The notes under the pieces are model-generated. The model saw only the letters and a program-made list of their open reading frames with translations, ran no database searches and was not told where the DNA came from. The position numbers and the translations under genes were made by a program. Source: Serinus canaria (lineage: Eukaryota > Chordata > Aves > Passeriformes > Fringillidae). Taken from it: a DNA stretch of 64,000 nt. The stretch is taken from NCBI RefSeq assembly GCF_022539315.1, contig NC_066317.1:53486435-53550434 (forward strand), in the 5' to 3' direction. Numbering within the stretch: position 1 is the first letter of the stretch; every line of letters starts with the position of its first letter. Of the stretch, positions 21,569 to 36,300 are shown in pieces.

Positions 21569-24477
21569 GTGAGACACTTAAAGTCCTGCAACTTGGAAGC
21601 TACAGATAAGCTGCACAGTCATGCTTTATCTGCAAAGGGCATCACCTATATCCTTTTACAAGATGTTGCAGTTTAATGACCTGATTCTCAGTCCCAACCC
21701 TCCATAGCAACTGTAGGTTTGGGGCAGTACTGTAAGCAAACAGTAAATTTTGTGTGCTTTGGACCTCAGTTTTGGGCCCCAACTTCAAAGCCTGGTGAAG
21801 AGCAGACCTCAAGTTAGTAGATCAGAGGTGTCAAAATTTTCTACCCTGTTTGTATAGAGACAAGATTTGATGCAGGCATTTTAAATATTGTAAATCAGGG
21901 TAGGGTAGTTAAAGGAGCATGTAAAAGCTTTTCACTGGGGACAGGACTTTGAAAAAGTAGAAAAGGAAGATCTGGATTCCTCCAGCCTGCTGTGGATCCT
22001 TTGGAATCAGCAAATTCTGGGTTCAGAATCTTTCACTTCTTCCACATGAGCACGTCCTGCTCCCACTTTCCTGACTGACCTGACTTTAGATGTGACTCAT
22101 GGCACTTCCTCTCTTGCACAGAGGGTTTTTCACCCAGTCAGGGACCTACAGGCCAGAAGAAAAGAGGAGTGTAGTGTTCCAAGCATAGGGAATAAAATAC
22201 TGCTGCTACTTACATGTTTCTAGAGTGGCTAGGAGCCACCGAGTTTGTGATGCCAATCCAGGGACCAACTTCACTCAAAAACTTGCATTTTATTTAACGT
22301 TTATTTAAATAGTGAAACTTTGATTGTTAAATTAGCATTAAAGCAGGCTGGAAACTGGTTTACAGTCTCTGGAATGCAGCCATACATCATCAGTGTCATA
22401 AATTATGTCCTTTTTTTACCAAGACATTGGCTGTCAGCTGAAAAGTTAGAAATAACTTATTTTGTTTTCAAATGCAACTTGCAGTTTATCTACAGAGAGA
22501 AATGAACAAAATGGATGGAGCTGTTTTTTAGATTAACCCCACAGAGTTGTCAGGCATGGAGTTCCCAGGGAAGTGCAGTGTGCTCACTATTATCCCTACA
22601 GAACAGGAAATCCTGCCTCTTTGTAGCATCTGAGAGTTAAGGGGTGGAGGGACATGTGCCTGCATTGGCAGAGAGCCCAGGCTGTCATAGTGACAAACCC
22701 CCACAAGAAAGTAATAGAATAACTCTCAGGATATTAATTCAACAGAAGAGTGACGTGTTTAGGTGATGCAAGCACAGTTCCATGATATAAGAAAAGGAGG
22801 GGCATGGTTTTTAAGGACTTCTAGAGCTGAGTAGCCACATCAAATTCCATTTCTCTGGTTAAGGTGTACCATCTCACTTCAATGTTTGAGGAGATTTAGT
22901 CTTTTGAAGAAAAAACACTTTCTGTTTTGGAAAATTTTGTGCCTCATGAAAGTGCCAAAGATGTGAATATCTGAGGAATTCCCATGAGTTGGAGAGGTTA
23001 TTTGGCATTTTTTCAATATATTTTGTGTTTAGCTTTTTTCAGTGCAGTTTGTACATTTCTGCAAGTCAGTTTGTCAGGGAAGACTGTAACACAGGAGAGT
23101 AAATCTTGAATTAATAGATCCAGTGGCTTAGCATTCATGTCAGGTTACCTAAAGTTATTGTAAAATGATACATAAAATGATTTTTAAAAACAGTGAGCCC
23201 CCCTAGGTTGTTTAATTTTCAAATCCATCACTCAAGCTGAGATGGTTTACAGTGCATGTGACACAGTAGAAGAAGGATTACTGTACGTGTGAAGCATGAG
23301 GACAAAGATTACTGAGGAAACACTAGAGTCAGATGTAGCTGGGAATCATTGTTTTGTGCATAGGAGATGTTATTTATTTACCATAGAACCTCCTTTGATT
23401 TAACAGTGAGACTGGATCCTACACCCAGCATGCAAGTTCAGGCTGAAATATGATCTGCAAGGCATAGATGCAGGTTGTGGTTTTGTTTGGTGCTCACACA
23501 GCTGCATCTGTGTAGAACTGCAGCAGGTTTACTTTGTAAAATAGTTTCCCCTGGCATGTGCCTTTTTAATGCTCAAAGAAAAGTCATGCAGTATCTGCTG
23601 TCTTGATGTTTTGTGACCTGGGAATGAAGCTTATGGCATAAGAACAGCAAGCAGAAACTGGAGCCTTGCAGTGAGAATGTGCAGGTCAAGTCCAGTTGCA
23701 TGAATTATTGTTGAATCTTTTTTATAAGGTTACTTACTGCTGCAGATTTTAAAATGGAAAATACAAAATCATACAGTCGCTCCTGAAAAAATTTCCCTTC
23801 ATGTTAGTGGTGTATTCCTTGTGCTCAGGAAATCAATGCTGGTGATGTAATGGGAGTTTCTACATCATAGTGCTATGTCATTCACATGAGGAGAGCATCG
23901 TGGGAGCTGGTGAGATTGATGTCCTCTCTAAGAATAGCACTGATTATAGAACAGATTTTCCCATATACAGAGCCATTTTTAATTCACTGCCTACTGCAGC
24001 TGCCAGCCTGTGGAGATAATTCCTTCTAGCAGAATAGCTCTAGATTATTATAGGGAAATCAAATTTGCATAAAAGCATTTTATCTCTTCCCTTTTTTTCA
24101 CGTCAAAGTTACCAAACATTCACTGCCAGTTACTTCTTTGCATGTGGGAAGAACTTTGTTAGAATTACATCTTAACTAAATTTTGTTAAGATCTTTCTGA
24201 CTCTGTTGTTTTATGTATTTTAGAATGAATACTAAGCAGCTACAAAGAAGTATTGTAAGGGAGCAAGCAAGATTTTAAACCAGAAAATTGGAAATGAAGA
24301 GCTGTTTTTGCACACCTTGAGGAGCCCAAGTGGCCCCATACGCATCTACTTAATTTCGTGGTCCCTGTGACCTCGGCAGGTCTGGTAGGATGGGTCCATG
24401 TGGTTTGAAAGTGCAATGCAGCCAGCCAGTGCTTGGAGAGCTGTGCAAACCTGAGCAGGTGTTGTGATCTACTGGTG
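21569..24477. other. Unique DNA, no gene seen
   Basis: No repeat, RNA gene or exon is recognised in this stretch. Confidence 0.4.
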
Positions 24478-24556
24478 AGCAAGCTGAGGCACAGACGAGT
24501 TAATTAGCTGGCCTAGGGTTACAAACTGAGACCAGAGTAGACTTACAGTCTCCTGA
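24478..24556 (-). mobile_element. MIR-like SINE relic, minus strand
   Basis: The run GCTGAGGCACAGACGAGTTA at 24483-24502 matches the reverse complement of the MIR segment TAACCTCTCTGTGCCTCAG. It is followed in the right order by GGCCTAGGGTTACAAACTGA, corresponding to CCAAGGTCACACAGC, and by ACTTACAGTCTCCTGAA, corresponding to the GTCTGACTCC end. MIR spread before birds and mammals separated, so rare decayed copies are expected in a bird. Only about 80 bp survive. Another CORE-type SINE could give a similar match. Confidence 0.55.
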
Positions 24557-27296
24557 AATGAATGTGGTTGCCCATGTGGTTGGACTGTTCCTGACATTGT
24601 TATTTTCTTTAGCACTCATTCAAACAGATTTTTGAGATTCAACAGCAAGAGCAATTTTGCTGGATCTTTGGCTGATATTTTAAATATACGTACTTAAACA
24701 TTGCTAAGTGCAATATTGGGTATCTTAGAATCTGTATATAAGCTGTTTTTTAAAGGTCCAGGGAAATATTGTAGTGAGTTCTTAGGGTAGAGAATGAAAT
24801 TTTCTTCCAGTTTTGAAGTGTAGGTTTGAAATTCTGCTTGGATTGTCTTTGCTACAGCCTTGTTCCCAGGTCAATGGGCTACCACTTGAAAGTATTAATG
24901 TCCTGTCTTTCCTCTGTTAAGACCACTATAATGACTTGCAGAATTCTAAAACTGTACTGTACAAGCTAGATATTTGAAGAAATCATCAAGGCATCATTCA
25001 GTTGCCTGAACTGAGATAGGTGAAGCCTCTACTTGCTAGCCCAGAAAGGTACAGGCATTCCAAATAGATTGTGTTGGATCCAGGTTTGTGCAGATGCTCT
25101 CAGACAGATGCCACTGCATAGGCAGCTGGTCTGAGGTCCCAGATTTACTGCAGAGCTAAAAAAGCAGGCTAAGCAGCAAGAAAGGGGCCTGACACACTGA
25201 CCATGAAAGCAAGATGGTGGCTCTTACCTGGGTGAAAGCAGACAGAAGACCATTCAGTGGATTAGCCTAGTTTCAGATTCAGAATTTGCTGCTTTATTCC
25301 TTTGAAAACTCTTGGAAGAGGAATGGTAGGTATGGGAGGGCAGTTAGACCCCCACCACCACTGTGGATTTCCTGGTCTGACAAAGCTGAGAGGATGCATG
25401 GGAATTGATTTCTGTGTTTTGCATTGTTGAGTCAGATCCTAAGGTGGAGTGCAGGCACCTGGAACTTAGGCTGATCTGTCCCAGTGGGACCTCCTACAGT
25501 TAAAAGCAGATGAAGTGGTGAATGCTCCAGGAAGGTCCACTGTAGTGTTCTAGCACCTGCTCTGCAGGAGGTCTCAGTGGTTTTGGTTGGAGGGGTCAGG
25601 AGTGAAATGAATATTTACCTTGCTAGTTATGAGATCATGAAAAATTATACACAAACAATTAATTGATGACCTCGATGCCTCTTCTGGCTTCATTGATTTC
25701 GGCAGATGGGGCTCGTAGAAGTCTTGGCCACTCTCTGCATTATCAGCAGTCGAAATTATGGATTCCCTTAACAGCATGCAGAGTTATGTTTTCCCCAGGA
25801 ACTGAGATAGCCTGCTTAAGTACTGTGCTCCCTCTGCTATCAGGTGCTAACGCAGAGTTTATGGTTGTAACAGGCAAAATGACTTTGGAGGATTGTGCTG
25901 TAACCTGATAGTTTTTCCCCTACCCTCAGTGTTATAACATGATTTGGTCTTGCCTGTGGATGGAAGTAAATCATATTTTACCCTCACTGCTAAATTGTGT
26001 TATGGCCCTGACCTTTATAGGTGAGACAAAACTGCATTATAATGTGGTTATAGGACTCCTGTGTTATACAGGGGAAACATGGTTATCTGAGGGTCTCATG
26101 GGAGTGTCCTAAACCAGGAGACAATTAGGAGTTTGGATAACCAGGAATTTCAGTTTCACAGATGCATTAAGCTAAATCAAAGCTTCACTGTTGAGGCTGG
26201 GGGACAAATGTGAACCTAGTAAATATGCATTAAAATGTAATATAACATTCAATGTGTTGGAATGGAGTGGAGCAGGCCCTCAGCTCAGCTGCTGTGAGTT
26301 GTCATGGCACTGTAGTCAATCCATGACAACTAACACCATCTGGGATCTTCCTGTCTTCCCAGATTGGCCCTCCACTATGTTTTTTCCTAGTATGATTTTT
26401 TTCTAAAAATAAAAAATCTGGAAAAGTCAATCCAACAGGCAGTATAAGGTCCTGTTAGGCAGAAAAGTGGAGGTAAAAAGTTGTGCTTACAGCTGCCTGG
26501 CTGGGTGTGTAGTTGCAGTATGTTAGGTGAAATGCTGATTGTGTGTGCTGGGGTTTCAAGCAATGCAGTAGAGAGCCCCACTGAGAAGAAGAATATGCTA
26601 TAAAGTACGAGCCACTGCAGCTTCCCTAAAGATCATAGCTGATCCATGGTGCTTCCTTCAGAATGACCTGTTCTGTTGACTCTGTATGAAAGGCTGGTTG
26701 CAGGTGCCTTGCAGAGACCACAGTGGCTGTACTGCTGCCTCTGGGTGGGAGCAGACACTGATCTGAGCAGCCTTAGGGACCCCCTGTCACAAGAATCAGT
26801 CGGTGGAAGCCAGCATGGGTCTGGACTAGGAACACCTGTTCCTGTGATCCCACTTCTCTGATTTTCTCCCAAGAGTCTGAGTGAAACTGCCGAACCTAGG
26901 TGTGTACCTCCAGACCCTGCTAATTCCCAGTGAGAGATTGGTTTTCCCTGAGTATTGGTGGCACCTTTTATCTAAGGGGGAGCCTTGACTTTATATGATA
27001 CAGAGTGAAGTACTCTGCAGGATGTTGTGATGATTGCTTTCCTAATGTATTCAAGTTGCTAAATGAAGTCTAAAATTAATTGGAATTCTCACAGCATCTT
27101 CAGGGATAAGGGTTTAGCAGTGTGCAGACCTTAAACTGTTTGCACAGTTATGCCTTACAAAAAGGATGTGTAATGTTAGCAAATACCTTCGTGTTCCCTT
27201 TTACAGACAGCTTCTGCTTTCCTGCAGCAGGAGCCTGACAATGGGGACTGCAATCATTTGGTCTTACAGGCTGCACTTCCCTGGATCTTTATAAAA
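24557..27296. other. Unique DNA, no gene seen
   Basis: No repeat or gene is recognised. Open frames of 60-81 codons (25574-25908, 26191-26872) lie on both strands without motifs. Confidence 0.4.
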
Positions 27297-27341
27297 GTGT
27301 ATGTGTGTGTGTAGCTGTGTGTGTATATATATAGAGAGAGA
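27297..27341 (+). repeat. Mixed TG, TA and GA microsatellite
   Basis: This is a compound simple repeat: a TG run, TAGC interruption, second TG run, then TATATATA and AGAGAGAG. Confidence 0.9.
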
Positions 27342-30300
27342 ATGGGTTTTTTTTGTGTATACATAGAGTACTATATAGTACAGTTGCATTTCAGATTTTA
27401 GTTTGAAAAGTAATTCCTTATGCCAAGGAATTCTCCGGCTGAATCCTCACTGCTGTGACCATTTCCAGCTCTGATGGGTTTCCCATTCACTGAAGCTGAG
27501 TATACAAGTGGATGAAAAGGTGATTTCACAGGCCCACAAGGAAAGTGTATTTCATTTTTAGTGTATGCTAAGGATTGGGCATCGGTATTCAGTTCTGGCT
27601 TTCTCCTTCATAATAAAGAAGGATGGAGGCATTTTGCTAACACTGAAGTTTACTTTCTGCAGAACCTTGGTAGTGTATGAGATGATGGAACGTCAGATTC
27701 TTGGGCAGTATTTTTTGTTGATGTGAATGAGACTACCCTGAGTTTACAGAGGATCTAGCTGTGTAAATCCTTCAGACTTACAATTTGCTACATCAAGTGA
27801 TTTCTACTGCTTCATCTCATAAGTCATAAGAAATACTGCTTGGATTTTTTTTTTCTTGTAACATTTGAAGCCCCGAATACAAACTCATCTTTCACTCTGA
27901 CACTGTACCAGCCAGGTCACCATGTGATTGAAATGTAAAATAATATCATGCAATCAAAATAAATTTCTTCTGTGCCAGTCAGCTCCCCACCTCCCATCAT
28001 GTGGACTAACATAATAGAGCCTGCAGTCCTATGACTGTAGTTTTGATAAGATTCCAGCAGACATCAAAATTTATTATGTCAAATTTGTTAAAAGAAAAAA
28101 TGCTGTAAGGAAGCATAATTACTGACTGTCTTTCTTCAGACCATGTTAGCTTGCATATGATCATTGTCTGTAAATAAAAAAATAGGTTTTGATGGATTTT
28201 ATGAAGAAAAGACTGAATTTCTTTTAGGGTTTTTACTATCTTGTGTACATGACAGTCTTGACAGCTGTGTACCGATCGTTATGTTCTTATAACAATCAGG
28301 TAAGAGACTGATCAATTGAAGACATAATAAATTAAAGGTTTAATAATGTTGCTTGTCAAGGTATTACTAACTAAATAAGATCTGGCTTGTAATTTATCTG
28401 GTATATTTATATTAAGTGGGAATTACACTTAGAGATTTGTATAATTGACTTGCTTTGCAGCTTTTAAAAAATAGATTAACTTTTAAATTGTGTGTTATTT
28501 GCTGTAAATAACAATGATTAGATCGGTTCAGGCGTAGGATGAGGGAACCAACAAAGTGGAACAGGAACCCTGTCAGATGAGCAGCACCATCATCTTTTAC
28601 AGTTTACATTGGCAGTTAAATTAAGGGTTTTTCTGTTCCCCACAGAGTTCTTCTCTGGGTTTGCAGAAGAGTTGGTGTGTTCTTAGTGATGTACATTTAA
28701 GCTTGGCATTATCAGCAGTTTCCTGAAGCAGCTGTACAACACACAATGTTCTTCTGCATAAGCATTTTGCAGGGAAGGTTACAGAAGCATCCAGAGCCAC
28801 TCATGGGGAAGCTAACCTTAGGCTAAAGTAAAAGAAGGACAGAAGTGTTTTTTTATTGATGATGCACTAATCCACTGGGTTTAAACTATGCCTTCTGGTT
28901 GACTACTTGCTTTATTTGAAGACCAAAACATGAAACTCACTGACCAAACATAATGGTAGTCAAGCAATAAGAAAGGTAAATAAAACACATGGAGTTTTTA
29001 TCCTTCAGCACTTCTGTTATCCTTGTTGGAGTTACAGCTAAGGATCTTTACACAATCCAAACAGGTGCTGCTGTTGGAAGAAAAAAAATTAGAACAGTGG
29101 ATGGGGTTTGGGTTGTTTTTTTTTTTTTTTGGAGAGAAGTCAACCTCTGTTGCAGGTGTAAGTTTTGAAAAATATGAACAAGAAGCAGAGTCCGTGTAAC
29201 TGTACCATCAATTAAGTTGGTTTAATAGCATTTCAACTTGTTGTTAATAAAGCAAACATTTACTAATCTTATCTCTTGTAAGCAGGAAGGAAGTTACAGT
29301 GCACAGTAATGCACACTGCTGTCAGGAAAAGTGGTTTATAATATCATATGATATAATTTGCAGTGAAGCAAAACCAGCAAATTGCTATGTGGGAGCACTC
29401 TTTATCCTCTTGATTTAACTTCTTTCCCTCCATTCCCCCTTGCTAGCTTTGTTGTTGGCTGTTGTTCATTTCCCCAGTTTTCTGCATCCTTAGCATTTCC
29501 TTCTGTAATCTGCTTGGATATCAACAGCCTGGATGTTCCAAGATCATACCACTGGAAAACTGATAAGATGGAGGATAAATGGTGTGAACTCTCCTTCCCT
29601 TGGGTTTTTTTCTTTGCCTTCTCCCTGGGTTGAGCTACTTTGAGGAACAATCAGCATTAATGTTTAATTGTACTCCAAGGAATGCTCTGGTATCAAGACT
29701 GACAAATGATGGTCTGAGGAATGAGGGCACTTGCTGAAAAATTTAATTTGTCTGTCAGTTTTAAAAAGTTGAATATTACTGATTGATTTTCTTGTCTCAC
29801 TTGTCTTCCTCCTTTGCCCTTGAATCTTCTTGTACCAATCTCAGTATTGCCCAGTGAGATGAAGGCTCTTTGCTTTAAGAGAAGCTTAATTCCTGACTAA
29901 ATGGAGATTCTTAACATGATGATTAGGTCCCTGAACAAGCAAACTTCCTGGAGCTGTTATATGCTTAGCAGTTCACAAGTCAGCCTGCTAACATTTAAAT
30001 ATACCTAACTTTGAAATTCTGTTAAAAATTAATAGCCAAGAGAGTGCGGGAGGAGTTTGGAGTGCTGGATCACAATTGCTGCGGTTTCCTGCTGCTGTTG
30101 TGTTAAAGAGAATGAATTGCTGATTAATTCTATAGTTTTGCATGCAATAGTGATTTCTGAAAACATTCCCCACCTCCTTTGTCTGGAAACGATCCTATAG
30201 TCTGCTGACATTTGAAAGAATATACAGCTTATCTGTTGTGAAGTCCACTGAAAAATAATTTACTATTCACATGTTAAATATAGGGGCAGTTGGTCTTTTT

Positions 30301-33300
30301 ATACTACTGCAGTAATTCTGTGAGGAAAATTTCAATGATGAAAATGAAAAAAAGTTAAAATAGTAATAATTTACTGCTTTAGTCTGCAGGGCAGCTGTTT
30401 TCTGCCTCTATCTGTATTCTAATAAGTCTTTTAAATGAAGAGATTTATGAGATTATTTTAATTTTGATGTCTTTTTAATGCTTCATGCATTTTAAATACA
30501 ACCTTTTAATAGTTTTTGAGATTGAAGAATTTAATTTTATTTTATACTGCAGAAATAAATGTATTCTCAGGAGACCGCACCATTATTACTGCTTTTTAAA
30601 CATTTTTTTAAAAACCCAACATGTCTGGCATACACTACTGTAGTATCAACCAGCAGGGCTACACTTTGCATCAAATGCAAAGCAGCACTGGAGTCAGAGG
30701 GACACTCTGGATGGTAAGGACACTTTAAAGAAAACCCCACCAAACTCCACGTGCTGTGGGCAGTAGCCTGTTTGAAGAGTTACACAGGATGCTCCTGCTG
30801 TAAAGGGAGGGTTCTGAATTCTCTGAGTGCAGCAAAACAGGTGTGGTTGTGCTGTCCTAGGTACCTGCACATCCCCACTGTGTGATGCTGCAGCCAAGGC
30901 CAAGCCCCAGAGTGGGGGAACAGCCCCAGCCACCTCCCTGGTGTCATCTCTCAGCTGACAGGAGTCTGATTCTTCCTTAGCTCATAAAGAACTCCTCTCT
31001 CCAAAATCTTGGTGCCTTATACTTTTGCTTTGGTTGCAAGCTGTTATAGCAGGCATATTTTGCATAAGAGCAGAATAAAATGTATTAAAAGCTTTAAAGA
31101 AGTAGAAGGGAGTAGCAGACTCTTGCCTAATTTTAGCCATCCAAAAATGAAGGATTCAGCTAGTCACAGACCTTTTCAGAGTGTAGGTAGTGGGCCTTGC
31201 TTGGAGGAGCATGGTGCCTGTTTTAAATGTGGCTGGAAGTGTAAGGCAGCTGAAGGCTGGCAGTGAGGATGGTGCTGGGTAGCACAGGGGCTGGCAGGGC
31301 ACAAACAAGGCAGGTCTGTGCTGTAGTCCTATCTGGACTGGCAGCCAGAGGCAGGTCTGTGCTGCTGCCTACCTAGTCCTACCTCTGCAGGCTTAGAAGC
31401 AGTAGCAGGAGTGGCTCTGCAGCTGGCACCTGTTCCCAGTATTGTCGTGGTTGGCATGTCTAATTACTATATATTAAAATCCATCTTTGTAACAGTGTTT
31501 GAGAGCCTGTGCTCTTCAGGCTCCATCAGTTCTGTTTGCTGCAGAGGACTTTGCTCCATCCTGGTGCCATGCTTAGCTAATCTGTGTGGGTACCTGGGGA
31601 ATGTGCAAATGCAGCACTTGGAGCCACTGTTGCTGTAGTGACTCACATGAATGCTCTTGTCAGGCATAAGAACTGTGCTTGTCCTTCTGAAATACTTGGG
31701 CTGAGACTTGTCCAGGTCCAAGCTGTTAGGCATGAAAGAGGTCAGGGAAGAACCCTAAGTATTTTGAAAGAACATCTTCCAAATCATATTTTCTACCTTA
31801 CCTATCAGGAGAAGATTGGATGGGAATTTAGGAGTATGGGGAACTTGGGGATTTCATAATTAAAGCAATGTCATTGAGCTCAGGAAACATTTTATCTCCA
31901 ACTGGTACAAGCTCACAGAGGAAAGGAGGAAAGACCATATTTTCTTCCAAAGGGCCTTACACATCTGGCCACTGTTGAAAATAACATGAGATAGAAACTT
32001 GGTCTGAAGTGATAAGCTGGTCTTCTGTGCCATTCTTCTCTGTAGTCTTGTCACTGTAAGATGGTTTAGGTTGATAAGTCCATAGTGTTCAACTATTCAA
32101 CAAGAATAAAGAGCAGCAATGGGAACTCATACTCAAATGAGTAAAATCTGAGAGAAATTTGTATTTGCTCTGTGGCTGTGTTACAGGAAAGGAAATTTCT
32201 GTATGACTCACTGCTCATGGCACCTGGATGTCCTGCTTCACGAGCATCTGTGACTGCAGGTACCTGGATCAATCAGTCACACCAAATACACAAATCATTA
32301 TGTTTTTATCACTAAATACAACTGCTAAGTAACTCAGCTGAATGTCCCTGGTTTGATACTAATTCCTCTGTTGTGGTATTTCAGGCTCCTGAGATTTTTA
32401 GAAGGCTAAAACATAAGGCTTGGAAAAAGTAATCTGGTAATTATCAGAGAAGGAATAAAATAGGAAGTGAGTAAAAGCAGGCAAGAGCCAGTATCTGTCT
32501 TTCCAGCTGGTTCTCCATATTTTGAGCATTTCTGCCTTGATCTGCCTTGTGTTAGTCTGGCTAAAGCAACAATCTCAGCTCTGCATGCATGTGAGATTTC
32601 AACTACCACACTTTAGGTTTGTAATTAAGAAATTAATTAAAATACTGTACAGTTTACTGCACAGTCTATCAAGAGAAGGGCAGTTTACAAGATTTTCCAC
32701 ATGTGGGCTATAAATTCAGTGCTACAGATATACAGAATCATATTCACACTGACATTAAAAGTTATCCTCCTCCTGCAGAGGAGTATCATGAAAAATTATT
32801 GTGAAGGACTGGTAATAAACTAATTTTCTCAGCAGCAACAAAACCAGTAAGAATGAAAATTTTAACACTGAAAGACTATATGTGGAAACTGAGGTGAGAG
32901 GAAGAAAGAAGTATAAAAATACCAAACCAACAAACAACCCCCAAACTTCTGAATTTACCTGCAGTTTCCTGAGGTTACTGATGAACTGCTGTTAACTTTC
33001 TGTTGCTGCCTCTTCAACTGCAGTATGTTAGAATTCAAAAGTACAAGTCTGAAAGTTGTATTCACTTTTGTACCATTACTGGACCCAGTGATACCATTGC
33101 CAGTTACATATTGTAACACCCACAATTTCATTGTCTACTAAATTGAGTTTAAGTTAGCTGGAAACACTGAAAAAGACACGTTTTTGCACTTTCCAGGCTG
33201 AGACTTGTTTCACTTTAATTAAAATTATTTCCCCTCTCATACAGTTTAAGGTAACTTTTTAGAAAATGTGCATAAAAATATTGGCATAAAACTTCACTTT

Positions 33301-36300
33301 GCATGTTTGCAGTGATGAAGATAAGAAGGGAAGAAGGCAAAAAGATTCGTAGGTTAGTACTGAGTGGTATTGGTGAAACTTTCTCTCAGTTGTCCAGGTA
33401 AAACTGTCAGGTGTATGTGCCTGTCTTTAGAGATATTGCCAGAAATCATGTTGCAAAGGCCAGAGAAAAAGCAAAACAAGGTAGTACCAGTAGGAATATT
33501 TAAGTAAAAAGTCCAGAAATTGTGACAGAAAATATCAAATATTACCCTCTTGTATCTTCTTGTTATCAACAGGAATTGAAATAAATTTTGCAGTATAGGG
33601 AATTATTGATCTCTTTTGCAAGGAAGCTTCATCACAGTGTTGAAGAGTTTGTAGGTTTCTCAAGAAATGCTAAGCATGTGGATTGGGGTAACCACCTCCA
33701 ACACCGGGGGCTCTCACCTTCCCACTGCATCTCAGGAGCAGCACACAGCTGAGTGATGCCACTCCAGGAGAGTGCACTGGAGGAAGCTGATGGATTGTTA
33801 CAGGAAGGGCATGGGTGTTAAACTGAGGTCTGCCACCTGTGTGCAAGTCAATTAATGGCTGGAATTACTTCTCCTTGTGAGTTGCAGCAGTGTGCCACGG
33901 GGCAGACTTTTCCCTTCTGAGTGAAACCATGCTGCAACCAAACACCATCTCTGACCCCCTGAAAACTGCCCCCTGGACTGGAAATTGTGCTGCTGTCAAT
34001 ACTGTTGCTTAAAATGCCCTAAAAGAGTCAGGCAAATTGCAGCACCGAGTGGGGGATTCTGTACTTGGCAGCATAGATAAATTAGTCTGTGTTTGTTGAA
34101 GTGACATTGATGTATAAGAGGGGAATTGAGAGCTCCTTCTATTTGGGCATTCCAGTGGATTCTAGGGCACAGCCAGATGCCAGAATTGGTTTTATTTGAG
34201 CATTCTTTAATTTTGCTTGAATATTGAGCTTTTGCTCTTCCAGAGCCTATATACTTGCAATTAGAGCTCTGTGTACCACAATGATATCTGTCAATAGAAG
34301 ACATACATAGAAAAGGAACAGTAAAATGCAGTATCAGATGTATTAGCACAGACTGCATAGAAAGCTGAGGGGAAATAGGGATCATCCCCTTTTTGGATCC
34401 ATAACTCTTGCTTCTTCTCTCACAGGGTCAAGCATAGAAATGGAATAGGAACAAAATCTTGCTTCTGTTCCTCAAATGCTAGGAAATGCAAACTGGCTGA
34501 AGTATCTTCACTCTTCCTTAGAACCTCTGGGGAAGTAAGGAAGGAAGGCCATTATGACACAATGGCTGACACTGCTGCTGATGCATGGCTCTTACTGGAT
34601 CAATGCCTTGATTGCTGGAGACTGATTATAATTTGTTGTTGAATTAATGTATGCAATGTGTAATGCAGGAAGCGGTATTGTGTGTTTTCTGCAACTTGCA
34701 AAGCTCTAAGTGACTTAGTACCTGTCTGCTTCCAGAAACTGCCTTTCCTCCTCTCTCTGGCTTTCAGTTTGGATCACTTGGGTGTTTGACTTGCTGTGGG
34801 GAGAGGAAAGGTTCAAATGATAAAGAGATCTCTTCAAGAGTCTCTTTATTTTGGAATATTTTTCCTTCCATCAGGGCTCCTCCTGACTTAGATGGTTACT
34901 CATTAAGTGGCAAAAGAGAGAGAAGTTGTCAGGATCCATTTATTATGTATCTCCTTGCCATGAATACGATTCAAAAGCTCCCCTTTGAGTTTGATGAACA
35001 TATTTTTGGAGCTTTTTAAGGCCAAAATACTCCCAAGCAAATCAAATCCCATCCTAGATAATGAAATATAGATGAACACATTGAACATCAGAAACTTGAT
35101 AGCTATTTGTGAAACAGTTGAGGGCCTTTGTTAAGTACTACACTCTCCACTACATTACAAGATGTATTTATTTTGTGTGCATTTAATGATGCAGTAAAGA
35201 TGATGCCTGAAATGCTGAAGTACAATGAGGAATCACTAGTGTTCTGCAAGCAAGGTAAAGGCACTGTGTATGACTGCCCCAGAGTACACATAAGATATGG
35301 AAAATGAAATGAAATAAATAAAAAATGGCAGATGACTTGGTTCTGGATATTGCTAGGTGAATCTATTAAGTGCTAATAGAGCACCAAGCCATGAATTACT
35401 CAGTCACTGCCATTTTTTTCAGTTTTGTGACTTTCCTCTTAAATACAGGTTTGTTAGGAAGGAATCAATTGTCACTGGGCAGTGAATGATATGGAAACAA
35501 ATTTATGCTTGTGAATGCTGATTTTCCATAATAAGTTGTGACTTTAAAAGGACACTAGCAAGGTATTTTTCATAGTTTCAGCATGACTTTTTTTTGCTGT
35601 TGTCTATGAAAACTCCTTGTACTTTGGATAAGGAAAGCTGTCGTATTCATTTCTTCTTTTTGCTTGATCATGTGTGAAAGAAAATTGTTATTGTTGGTTT
35701 TCATACCATAAAGCTCCTATATTTCAGTAAAACAATGGAATATTTTGCTTGCTTTAACATATTTATATAATTTATGTTAGAACTACATATTTACCAGATA
35801 TAACTACTGTCTGGTCAATTTGAGTATGTACTGTTTTTGGGAAAGGCTTCCCTTGGCAAGACTTTCCCTTGGAAACCTCAGTTGTATCTATTGGTCCTAA
35901 ACACAGTCCTTGTCCTGCTATAATCATGGAGCTGGATAGATCATGTCTGACCTGTCAAAATCAGTTTCATGCTCTGATGGCCTTTGTAAAGTGGTTCTTG
36001 TGCTGGTGGATTCTTATTTTGTATTCCATGTTTGATTGGTAAAACACACTTTAGAATGGTTCAAAACATTAATAAAGAAAACCAAGAACCAGCTTGTAGC
36101 TCCTAGAACTCAGGTGCATGTGAAAGTACTTCCAGTGCCTTTGGTTTCATGTGAAAGGTCGTTTTTACTTTAGTATCCTGAGAGTAAAATAAAGCTGAGT
36201 CTAAAATAAATGTTCTGTATTAGTCTTGGCAGCTTTTTCAAACAATAAATGGATAAGTGTGTCTCCTTGGGGTAAGCATGGTAAAACTGGGAACTAGGTA

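Noticed and set aside
33996..34385. 129-codon minus-strand frame with several cysteines
   Set aside because: No domain, start context or splice signals; within the length range chance can give in a 64-kb window.
34786..35019. Frame ending LPFEFDEHIFGAF, reminiscent of the FEFNE motif of myotubularins
   Set aside because: Only a few residues match, the catalytic motif is absent, and there are no supporting splice sites.
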